Source: Acorus gramineus (Eukaryota; Streptophyta; Magnoliopsida; Acorales; Acoraceae). From it: a stretch of DNA of 64,000 nt. Position numbers and translations under genes: made by a program. The notes under the pieces are model-generated. The model was not told the origin of the DNA, made no database searches, and worked only from the letters and a program-made list of their open reading frames with translations. Positions 22,796-32,817 of the stretch are shown in pieces; positions within the stretch are counted from its first letter, which is position 1; each line of letters begins with the position of its first letter. The DNA is taken from contig CM060854.1 in assembly GCA_030737835.1 (NCBI GenBank), positions 12,755,334 to 12,819,333 of the forward strand, in the 5' to 3' direction.

Positions 22796-24360
22796 TAAAT
22801 ACGTTGCATCTGATGTTGTACACCATCTTTTTGAATGTTGACGTGGCATGCTTTAGTGAACAAATTGGCGTGGTTGCCCTTCCACTAAATATGTAGAACA
22901 TCTATTTCACATTCACAAGCTTCATAATGATTAGAAGATGTGGCCACCAAAAACCTGTAAAATAAAACTCCAAGATATCATTGTACCATCACACGTAGAT
23001 ACATAGCCTATTTGTGAGGATCTGAAAAATATCTTGAATCTGCACATAATATTCTTTCAATAAAAAACCATTAGTGGAATTCTTTGAGTAGAATAAACCA
23101 ATATATGTTGTTTGATGGACAAATATCTCACTTGGGTTTTGCTCGATTTGCAGGCCGAGACAATATTTAGTTTTCGCGAGGTCTTTCACTTCCAATTCAT
23201 TCATAAGATATTCTGCAGTTTTGTTGAGCTCTTCAAGAGTCCCAATTGAATTTATGTTATCAACATAAACTGTCAAAATAGCAAATCCCTTAAAAGATAT
23301 ATTTATAAGGACACACGGGCAAATTGAATTGTTTTCGTATCCTTCTTTTATCAAGTATTCACTAAGACGGTTGTACCTACTGCGTTAGGTTGTACAATGA
23401 ATGTCGTAGCTTTATTGAGTACATACTCTTTGATTTTGTTTTAGGCAATTTATATCCTTCAGGGATTAATGTAAATTCCCATATAGATAAGCTGTTACTT
23501 CGTCCATTAGTCTGATATTGAGTTTTCCAGAACTTTGAGATTTTATGGGTAATGGAACGTTATTGTATCTATGACTGATGAGTATGTTTCTTCATAGCCA
23601 AATCCCAGGTTTTTGCAGAAAACCTTGTGCCACAAGACGTGTCTTATATCTAGCAATTTTATTTTCTCATTTCAGTTTCTTACAAACACCCATTTGTAAC
23701 CTTCAAGGTTAACATCTTTTGGGATATGTATTATAGGTTCGAATACATCACATTTTTCAAAAAAAAAAACCCAATTATGCTTGAATAGCACCTGTCCACT
23801 TTGGAAAATTATTTCTTTGTCGACATTTATTTATGTTGTGTGGTTCATTGTAATCATCGCCCTTTGAAATTTCAGTAGCTACTTCGTATGATAAATATGT
23901 AATCGATGATCATTTATTTGCGATTCCACATTTCTCTTATATGCATATAAAATATAGAGATCTCAATATTATTAGGTATCTTTTCCTCTTCAAGAGTTTG
24001 TGTAGTCACTTCTGTGACTCATTTCTCTTCAGGGACATTATATTCTTCTAGAGTTTTAGAGAAAGTGGATCTATTGTTTATAATCTCTTCTAGAGCATTA
24101 TGTATAACTTCTTCTGGAGCATTATTAGGGTATGATTTTTCATTTGATCTCCACTTCTGGGGAGCTGAATCTTTTGAACCTATAGGTCTGTCACGCTTCC
24201 GGCATGCATTAGGAATTTGATTTTCACGTTGAGCGGTACGTGAGTCTAGATGAGACAAAGTGGATGTATTCTACAATAATTCTCGTCGTTCTTCAGGAAC
24301 AGATTGTACTTCAAATACGTTCTTTCCTCCCCCTAACGGCGGAAATATTTTCTCATTAAA
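22796..24360 (-). pseudogene. Copia polyprotein fragments (linker, RT, RNase H end)
   Basis: In element order: 24258-24019 includes CRKRDRPIGSKDSAP, the linker before the copia RT. About 23690-23560 holds RT start pieces (GYKWVFV, RYKTRLVAQGF). 23354-22989 is the RT core (LTVYVDNINSIGTLEELNK, TKYCLGLQIEQNPSEIFVHQ). About 22900-22796 is the terminal ADLFTKALPTSTFKKMVYNI-like end. The catalytic YVDD box reads YVDN, and RNase H is mostly deleted. Confidence 0.8.
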
Positions 24361-25439
24361 ATGAGAAACCAAAAAAAATAATAACTATAATCAGATGAAA
24401 GAATCTTCTGGTTCTTTAATGGGTATGCAATTGACTTTTTAATTGTTTGAAGCATCATTATGTAATCCATGATCATATGATGTTTGCTCTTCTAGAGCTT
24501 TCAAACAATTTTGTAATATTCAAGATATAATATTAAAATTTTCATACTTTATTCTACGAAAGATGTGAGAAGAATAAGATAAATCTAGAAATGTAAATTG
24601 CATTTCATATAACAAAGAAAAATAAAGACATACAAATAAAATCGACAAATGTTTAATCGTATATCATGTACATGACAGATAAAGTGTTTAAGCGTACTTC
24701 AGGTACGTAACCAATTTAAAAATTTGGACATACTTCAGCTACGTGACCAAAATTATTTCTCAAATACCATATAGATGACAATAATTTTCCTTTGCATTGT
24801 AGGGATTTGTTATGCAAACTTTCCCTTGCTTTCATTCAATAGCATTCCACTTCTGGTGATTTCCAATAATTTGTCATCTCTACAATTGTTATGATTATAT
24901 TAACCATGATTTATCCCTTGAACATGATCATGTTCATACCTTAAAATAAAATAAATTCATTTGCTTCAGGCAAAGATGTTAGAGTCAGTATATTGGGTTT
25001 CAGGATTTTTATTATTATTATTGAAGCTCATTGTTCAACAATGAAAAGACATAAAAATTGATAATAATAAAAATATTGCCCTCGATATTGCTACTACTAA
25101 AGCATATTTGAGGCATAATGGTCGATGGACCATTATCAACGAGGTATTTATCTTTAAATCCTCTCATTATAATGGTGAAAATTAACCACACTTTTTACAT
25201 GTTCCTACCGGGATACATGTAGCCACTTTTTTTTTTTATATGATCATTCAAGGACCCATAAATTTTTGTAATTTGTACAGTCATACAGGACCCAAGTAGC
25301 CATTAATTTTATATAATCTTTCAGGGATAATAAAATTATTTATGTAATCCTTTATGGACACTTTTAATCATATCTTTTAGGTGATCCTCCATGGATCCAT
25401 GTAATAATTTTTGTATATTCATTCGGGGATAAAATAAAG

Positions 25440-25700
25440 GGATTTTTATTTTTAAGTCTCCATAAACCATAAGATTTAGTGATCGATCCCTCAATTCTTC
25501 ATATTTTGATTTTAATCCCCAGATTTAAAGGATATGTTCTTTTTTAGTCTTTGAGAGGGACCTATCCCTCAATTATTTAGTTGGAGGGACTAAAAAAGAA
25601 CATATCCTTTAAATCTAAGGACTAAAACTAAAATATGAAAAAGTGATGGATCGATCCCTAAATAGGTATGTTTACAAGAACTGAAAACTAAAAAACCCTA
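25440..25700. mobile_element. Palindromic MITE copy B
   Basis: Starts ATTTTTAAGTCTCCATAAAC and reads as a near-complete palindrome centred near 25570. The arms share GATCGATCCCT, TTAAAGGATATGTTC and AGGGACCTATCC with their inverse. Lies inside the copia leader region and is a diverged sibling of copies A and C. Confidence 0.65.
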
Positions 25701-26464
25701 AAATAAAATAAAATTTTGCATGATTCTTCAAGAATTCATGTAATCATAATTTTTGTACAGTCCTTCAGAGATAAAATAAAATTTTGCATAATCCTTCAAG
25801 AATACAATATAATCATAGTCCTTCAGGACATATAATTTCCTGAATCCAAAAAAATCAATCCAAAATAAAAGCCTTAAATATCATGGATGCCAATTAGAAC
25901 CTCCTCTTTATTTAATTATAAAACCAATGAAATAGATGGTTATCCCGAAATTTGCATCCTAGAAGATCATATTCAATTCATGCATACATTTTGAATTTAT
26001 GCATGCACTAAAGATAAAAATAAAACACATGCATATATGAAACGACAACTCTATAATAAAATGCATGAATTATTGGGTTTGATTATAAATCATAGATCCA
26101 AGCGCATAATCACCAAGATGACATTACATGGCCGAAACATTTTTTTTAATACTATGCTATAGAAAATGCATAAAGAAATGCATTCTTAAAACAAACCTAT
26201 AAAAGAATATGACGCATGGGTATATTTAATTATTTAGCATGGAGTAAGAAAACCCATTTTTCTTTATCAAAAAGAAAATCATAAAATTGTCTACCATGTT
26301 GTATACAAAATCTAAGATAAGATAAATCATGATGATTTGAACATCATAAACTTACCAAAATTATAAATATTTGGGAATCCTTTTTATTTTAAAAGAAAAT
26401 ATATAATTTTATGAACCCACCAAATACAAACCTTTGATCTCTTTTAACAAAGAGCTTCTCGTGC

Positions 26465-26778
26465 TGATAACATCTTATAAACTAAGTAGAATACATATAC
26501 ACAAGTATACATAAACAAAGCACATAAGCATAAAGAGAAAAGAAGTAGAGAAAGATTTCTTATTCTTCTATTTGTTGGTTGGTTATGGAATACATTACAA
26601 ACCTCTCAATTTATAGGGTCCATGGAGAAAACTCAATGGTTGGAAGTTACAAGTAATAAGAGGTGGAGGTACATAATGGGGTGTTAAAGAGGTGGGGGGT
26701 TAGGGAAGTGAAGAGAGGGGGTTATGGAGAAAGTGGTAAGAGTTGCGGTGGTGGTGGTAATCCACAATATTCGCAACA
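26465..26778 (-). repeat. Putative 5' LTR of the copia element
   Basis: 314 bp with TG...CA ends in minus orientation and an AT-rich promoter-like interior, followed immediately by the element leader. There is no partner LTR to compare, so boundaries are tentative. Confidence 0.4.
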
Positions 26779-26817
26779 TGATTTATTTTGTTCTGATTGT
26801 TCTATTTTATTGTTAAG

Positions 26818-27090
26818 TTTTTTTTATTTTTAAGTCCTCACAAACTATATGATTTAGTGATCGAACCATCACTTCTTCATATTACAATTTAAGTCCGCAG
26901 ATTTAAAAGATATGTTTCATTTTAGTTCCTTGAAGGGACTAAAAAGAAAATCAAATAATTTAATAATAGGTCTCTCCCAGGGATTAATAAAAAACATACC
27001 ATTTAAATCTATGGGCTTAAATTATAATATGAAGAAATAAGAGATCGATCACTAAATCATATAGTGTACAGGGACTTAAACATACCCTTT
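26818..27090. mobile_element. Palindromic MITE copy C
   Basis: TTTTTAAGTCCTCACAAACT at the left and GTGTACAGGGACTTAAACAT at the right (its inverse). The arms share GATTTAGTGATCGA and TTTAAATCTATGGG-type blocks. Lies just beyond the copia LTR. Confidence 0.65.
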
Positions 27091-27204
27091 ATGTATAATG
27101 TATTATGTGAGAGACTTGATTAATGAAAAATCGGGTGGTGATAAATCTTTGTTTTGATTGTATCTCGACAGAGGATCCAAAAAAACAGAGAGATCGAAGG
27201 TTTA

Positions 27205-27345
27205 TCGTTTTATATATCGGATGTTATATATATTATAGTGTAATATATTGGATGCTATATTTGATGTATATATTGAATGTTATATTAAATGTTATGTATA
27301 TTGGATGTTATGTACATATTGGATGTTATATATTATTGTGTTACT
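27205..27345. repeat. AT-rich minisatellite
   Basis: About eight degenerate repeats of a unit like TATATTGGATGTTATA. No gene. Confidence 0.65.
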
Positions 27346-27620
27346 AGTCATGTGTATGCGCACGTGTTGTTTATTATATTTTGAATATAATTTCTTTCAT
27401 TAGTAACAATTTTTTTTATTGAAAACTATAAACATCTAACAATCTAATATCAAATAAATTGAACTTTAAAAGACCAATATATAGATGTTTTGCATAAAAA
27501 AACATGAATGGATACAATTTAATTCTGGTATGGTTATGCATCATTGATAAAGCTTAAAGTTTAAAGTAAAGTGTATACTAAAAAAAAGAAAGAGCCACTA
27601 AAATAACTAACCAAATCATC

Positions 27621-27695
27621 CACAACAAGAAAACAGACCAAAGGCGACGGACTGCCTTTCCTTTTGGCGACGGCTTAAAGCCGTCACAAAACAGT
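27621..27695. repeat. Possible CACTA-type transposon end
   Basis: CACAACAAGAAAACAG resembles the plant CACTA terminus (CACTACAAGAAAA) and is followed by GGCGACGG direct repeats and the small hairpin GACGGCTTAAAGCCGTC, typical subterminal structure. No matching opposite end was found in the window. Confidence 0.3.
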
Positions 27696-27905
27696 GACAG
27701 TTATAAGCCCTCGCCGAAATCATATGCAACTAATGACAACATATTATATGGGCTGATTGCTCATTTAGTACAACAGTAAACTGTAAATGTGGGGGAGTGG
27801 GGCTGTGGGCGTGGCTGAAAACCCTAATCATGTTCTCTGTCTATCCCTTGCTCTAATCTGTCCGTCTCTCCCATCGATCGCCGCTGCGAATAACTCTAAT
27901 CACTC

Positions 27906-28046
27906 ATTTCCACCCTTTCAGAAATCCCTCTCTCCTCCAACCCGAAGACCTTCGCCACCGTCTTTATCTCCATCGTCGACGTTGGCTTCCTCAGCCTCCA
28001 TCACACCTTCATGCGCTCCGAAGGATCCCTCATGATCGAAGGATCC
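27906..28046 (+). pseudogene. AVT3-like vacuolar amino-acid transporter pseudogene, fragment A
   Basis: Reads LSSNPKTFATVFISIVDVGF then LSLHHTFMRSEGSLMI, matching the N-terminus and first membrane helix of AVT3-type (AAAP family) transporters, whose family sequence is LSSQTKTFANVFIAIVGAG-like. It is GC-rich, unlike the surrounding AT-rich DNA. No in-frame ATG is close upstream; a 'CTAATC'-rich 5' region lies before it. An 18-bp tandem duplication (GAAGGATCCCTCATGATC, then GAAGGATCC) ends the fragment at the insertion point of the solo LTR at 28047. Confidence 0.7.
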
Positions 28047-28584
28047 TGTCACGCCCCGGGCGTCCCCGAGACGCGGCAAGTGTATATAAAATATCAGAAT
28101 CTACACAGGAGGTCAATAATATCATACACAAGCTACTAGAATGACATACAGACAACAAAGCAGGGCTGACATGATATATACACCAAATGCGGATAACTAA
28201 AGACTGAATCTGTAATCAAAACACACTACAGACTCCATACATAATCACATGTCCTGTGAGAGCCAATATACATACAAAGATGTCCAAATACAACACAAAC
28301 GCGTGCCCAAGCACGGAAAATAATACATACTGGTACAAGGGATGCTGATAGTCTCAGAAACTCGTGGGACGTGGCGCTACTCCGCTACTGATGAAGTCCC
28401 TCGGGGAGCTCCTCCTCTGGATCTGACTCAGATGACACTGAAGAGAAAAGATTATGCGAGGGGTGAGCCACACGCTCAGTGAACGGCACAACCCATGCAT
28501 CACATACAATATTGACCACAACCAGCTATCCTTATTATCCACAATTCATATTACTTAATCCACAAACGATAGCACAACTCAAAG

Positions 28585-28935
28585 CCGTGGGTTGCTCAAT
28601 CGCCAACCCACTACACCCTCACCCTCACCCTTCAATGGGTGACAAAGGATATTGGGACTGGCTACACATAACCAGCGGGTCGCTTCCGCCAACCCGCCAC
28701 ACCCTCACCCTCACCCTTCAATGGGTGACATAGGATATTGGGACTAACTGCACCAAAAACCAACGGGTCGCTTCCGCCAACCCGCTACACCCTCACCCTC
28801 ACCCTTCAATGGGTGACATAGGATTTTGGGACTTACAAGCATCCAATCACAACTCCAGTGGGTCGTTCATCGCCAACCCACTACACCCTCACCCTCACCC
28901 TTCAATGGGTGACATAGGATTTTGGGACTGACTAG
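28585..28935 (-). repeat. GGGTGAGGGTGA minisatellite in giant LTR copy a
   Basis: Four tandem units of about 85-100 bp. Each contains, on the minus strand, CCCAATATCCTATGTCACC, a GGGTGAGGGTGAGGGTG core and GGGTTGGCGATGAGCGACCC-like stem sequence. Similar arrays lie in the other copies. Confidence 0.85.
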
Positions 28936-29819
28936 GCTGTTGGTCACCCTTGGTCCACCGATAGTCTCTCCTCCACTCCGTAGGCCGCCTGGTCTACTCC
29001 CACATTCAGCACAGTCCGTCCTAAATCAGGAGGTGCCTACTGATGGGAGCCCTCTGTCAGGAAGGCCTGTCTAACGCTGGGGTAGTCTCTACCGGATCCA
29101 ACGAAGGGAACAGAACAGCCTACCCATCGCATATGATCCATTTGGATCCGCAGACGGCACATTATAACAACACTAATGTTCTGAATTCCTCAGAACCCAC
29201 CAGGGCGCATAACTACGATGCGGGGAACATGCATAAGGTTATAACAGGGTAGAATATCGTTGGGGAAAGAAACTCGGGAGGGCAGCGTGAGTTCCCGTTA
29301 TAGGACACCCCGACAACCAAACAAGGAACACGGTGTACCCTAACCCGGGTCTCACCGCTGTCCTCGCAAGGCCCCTCCCCTATAATATTCACTATAACAT
29401 GCATTGTAAACAAATACTAGCATTTAATCAAATAAATAAACTAGTAGGGCACATGCATCGGCCGGGCTTCCTAACATGGAACCAGGGGACATGCTGCATG
29501 GCTCATACACATATCCTAAGGGTGCAAGTCCCTAACATGCAAAGTCTAGGGTAACATGCATTCTACAATTTAATCATGCTCGCATGATATACATATCATT
29601 GCAGGTTAATATTTATCCATGACGCCCCAGGAGAGGTCGGTATACGCCCAAATGCGTATGACCCCTCTCTACTGGGTTGGATTGTCCCACTCACCGGTAT
29701 CTGGGTCGTCGCGCGACCGTCCGTCTAGATCTGCAAGACAGACATTCAATATAGTGAGAACAATACATAAAATACCCAAAAATACATCTAAAATACCCAA
29801 CACTCGGATAAACGTACAT

Positions 29820-30850
29820 ACGGCCCGTACGCACGTGTATCCGAGCATCCCGAGCGCACAGCCGAGCCTCGGCCCGCGCGCCAAGGCGCACTGCAGAGCC
29901 CAGCCCGCATACCCAGACACCACCGGCGCACTGTCGCACGCCGGCCCGCGCGCCCCGACGCACCGCCGCACGCACGCGCACACTCGCGCGCGCCCGCGCG
30001 CACCGTGCGTCCAGCCCAGCGCGCCCCCGCGCGCACTGCACGCACGCCCCAGCACGCGCACGCATTGGCCCCCAGCACCGCGCGCACTGGCCCCCAGCAC
30101 CGCGCCCAGGCGCATGCCCAGGCGCCCTGCCCAGCACCCAGGCGAAGTGCCCAGGTGCCCTACCGCGCGCGCGCCCGCGCGCACCCGCGCAGACCCCCGC
30201 TGGCACCCCCGCGCGCGCCAGCACCCGCGCGCACCCGTGCACCCACTTCGCGCGCACCCGCGCACCCGTGCGCACGCACCCGCGCACGACTGCACGCCCG
30301 ACTGCGCCCGCCAGCGCCCAGCACCCGGCACCCGCGACCCGCGCCCAGCGCTCAGCGCCCAGCACCCGGGACCCTCACCCAGCGTCCACGCGCACGCCCG
30401 CGCAACACGCGCCCAGCGCGCCTGGCAGCACGCGCTCAGCGCGCCTGCCAGCCTGCCCGCGCTGCTGCCCGCGTTGCCTGCCTGCGCGCGTCGCCGAGTG
30501 GCCCGAGCACCGCTCGCCTGCACGCCCGGGGCACTGCCCGCCTGATGCCCGAGCGCCCCTGCCCTGCTCGCCTGCGCGCCCAGCCAGCTCGCCCGGCCTG
30601 CCAGCGCGCACAGCCCAGCAGCCTGCTCCGCACGCCTCCCCCTGCACCCCCCGAGCGCACGCCCGCGTGCGCGCCCGCGCGCACGCGCTCGCGCGCCCAG
30701 CAAACTGGTGCCCTGCTCCCAGCCTACCCAGCTAGCCCTACCAGCCTAGCACCCGACTAGCCCTGCACGCCCAGCACCAGGCACGCCCAGCGCCAGCCCG
30801 AGCGCACGCCCGCGCGCACGCACGCGCGCGCCCTGCCAGCGGCCCTGCCT
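29820..30850. other. Hypervariable GC-rich core of giant LTR copy a
   Basis: About 1 kb of CpG-dense sequence dominated by GCGCGC, CACGCG and CCCGCGC runs. Long open frames on both strands (up to 344 codons) exist only because stop codons are AT-rich; none resembles a protein. Confidence 0.8.
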
Positions 30851-31647
30851 GCTGCGCCTGCGGCTGCTGCGCCTGCTGCTGCTGCCCTGCCATCCTGCCC
30901 GAGCCCGAGCTCCTCTACCACCCACCTCCGACCACCACCACAGCCTCCGACCGCCTCCCACAGCCCTCTGACGGCCATCCACCGCCGCCAACCGCCTCCC
31001 AACCACAAAACCACCCCCCTAGCATTCATCTATGCAAGAAAAAGAGGGAAAGGGGGCTTACCAAGGGGAGGAGGGGAAGTCCGGTGGCTCTCCGCGCGCC
31101 GAAAACTTTCTCAAAGGCTCTCATACGCCCCGATCTACCTCCACCGCCGAGATGGCTCAAATCAGGGACGAAGAGAGGGCGGATGGACGGGCAAAACTCG
31201 CCGGAATTGGGATTTGAAAACACCGGAATTGGGACCCGATCTACACTTCCCGTGCTTTAGGTTTTAAGCTTTGAGGGCTCTAGGGGGCTTGAAAGTGAGA
31301 AAAAGAGAGAGGGGAGAGAGAAAATGCGTTTGGGGAAGACGATGAACAGTAACTCGGGATTTTAGATCCCACTTATTTATAGTGCGCGACTTAAAAACCC
31401 GGATACGTTCCGGAACTACGAAATTTTTACAAACGATGCCAGAATTCGATTAAATTTTCATGAGTGGCTTAAAATGGCACCAGGACACCAAATATGCAGT
31501 TAGATTTTCAATCGGAGTCCTCTAGCTCAGACGATAGCTAACAGTCTGAAATTATGCGGTTCCGATCGAAAAACCCTAAAAAATTTTAACACTGCCAAAA
31601 ATGCTCCAACGGTTACCAGCAGGCTAAAAAGTGACACATATATAACA

Positions 31648-31734
31648 GATCCCTCATGATCGCTGTCATCGCCTTCCTCACCTACCACTACATGATGCTC
31701 CTCGTCCTCTCCCGCTGTCGCTTCGAGTCCCGCC
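31648..31734 (+). pseudogene. AVT3-like transporter pseudogene, fragment B
   Basis: Continues fragment A in frame: GSLMIAVIAFLTYHYMMLLV then LSRCRFESRL, the second helix of AVT3-type carriers (family pattern LTYxxMMLLVxxRRKLES). Bounded left by the solo LTR ending 31647 and right by the gypsy LTR starting 31735. Confidence 0.75.
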
Positions 31735-32165
31735 TGATAGGAAGGACCTATCAAACAGTTGTGATCCAAATAATAAGAAAAGAAGAAAAGGTCGAAAGAG
31801 ATTTCAGAGAAGAAGGAGAAGAACAAGAAGGAATTTGGAATATTCTCTACCCTTCTTTATTCCTTCGTAAGGCTTATATAGCCAAACATCTAACAACTCC
31901 CTACAATTCAAGGATTTTCCTTCAATCAAAAAATCCAAATAAGGAAACTAATTAACCTACAATTTAGGGATTATCCTTCAATCAATAATCTAAACAAGGA
32001 AACTAATTAAGTTTACAAATAAGAAAACTAATTAAAGCTAAATAATTAATTCATCCATATCAATATCTTTGAGATCTGACCGTCAACCTTGCATGTCCAT
32101 GTCCCGCACCTTCTGAACGCCCCGCACCAGCCGAGCACTTGGAATAAGCATGCCAACCTGGGCTA
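31735..32165 (-). repeat. Gypsy 3' LTR, distal part
   Basis: Near-identical to 51014-51414 plus 52023-52045. Interrupted at GGCTA by the giant-LTR element; the remaining 20 bp are at 44979-44998. Confidence 0.85.
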
Positions 32166-32817
32166 TGTTATGCCTGTGTCATTTGGAGCGCTCTGATTGA
32201 AAATTTGGCTACATAAATTTTTTCTAAGTTATGTATTCCCGATTTGGTATTTGAATTTGATTTTGCTAAAATCCAAGATGAAGTAGTTTAAATATGATTT
32301 TATTATGAGATGTCCAGTTTTGAGTTAGCTTTCGTACAAAAGTGGAATTAGATCAACTGGATTCATGTAGTAAAAGTTATGGGTATTTTTTCAAGTATAC
32401 CCCGGGGATGAGAATTCTGGCAACAGCTCTGTTCTATGTTTAGCTCTAATTTTGGAATAGCTGGAGAGATTATTTGATCTTGGCATAAACATGAAAGTTG
32501 TAGATAATCGTCTTGGCTTTCCAACGGACTTTGAATTGTGCAATTCGGAGCTATATTGAAGAAGTTATGGCTGTTCTAGTGAAGCATGCGTAGAATTTCT
32601 AAGTCAGGGATGAAATGGTCATTTTCATCCCTCTCTAGATATTTATTTGGGCAAAATATCTTCTCTCCCTCTCTCTCCCACATCCCACGTCCATTTTTCT
32701 TGTCTCTCTTTCTCTCTTTCAAAGCCCCCCAAGTGTTTGTGTTTATTCCCCAAAGAGAAGAGAAAGGAGAAGGTGAAGGAAGAAGAGAAGGGTTTGTTCA
32801 TGTGTTGTTGTTGATCC

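Larger units (their letters stand above)
22796..26778 (-). mobile_element. Decayed Ty1/copia retrotransposon
   Basis: Minus-strand remnant. A likely 5' LTR is at 26465-26778 (TGTTGCGAAT...ATGTTATCA in element orientation), followed by a leader with GCACGAGAAGC. The region about 24360-26460 is AT-rich with degenerate short repeats and hosts a MITE. Polyprotein remnants lie at 22800-24360. No 3' LTR is present; the element ends where the L1 begins. Confidence 0.6.
28047..31647 (-). mobile_element. Solo giant LTR, copy a (3601 bp)
   Basis: TG...CA ends with 5-bp TSD GATCC at 28042-28046 and 31648-31652. In element (minus) orientation it begins TGTTATATATGTGTCAC and ends GGGGCGTGACA. Interior, in element order: TATA-like ATAAATA near 31377, a splice donor-like CCTTG/GTAAGC at 31062/31061, a 1.3-kb GC-rich tract, acceptor at 29731, 36-nt mini-exon 29695-29730, donor, a GGGTGA minisatellite, acceptor at 28438, and a short frame ending ELPEGLHQ and stop. 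No PBS, PPT or internal region is present, so it is a solo LTR from LTR-LTR recombination. Confidence 0.85.

Noticed and set aside
27787..28035. 82-codon frame MWGSGAVGVAEN... as a gene
   Set aside because: The AVT3-like similarity is in another frame of the same bases; this frame matches nothing.
28585..28935. Regular repeats with spacers resembling a CRISPR array
   Set aside because: Nuclear plant DNA; units are whole minisatellite repeats whose intervening sequence is also related, within an LTR.
29619..30760. Long overlapping open frames on both strands (up to 344 codons) in the GC-rich tract
   Set aside because: They come from stop-codon scarcity in CpG-rich repeats, are Arg/Ala/Pro-only in composition and match no family. 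The same applies at 33236-34348, 36017-36879, 42350-43116, 48970-49746 and 57005-57574.
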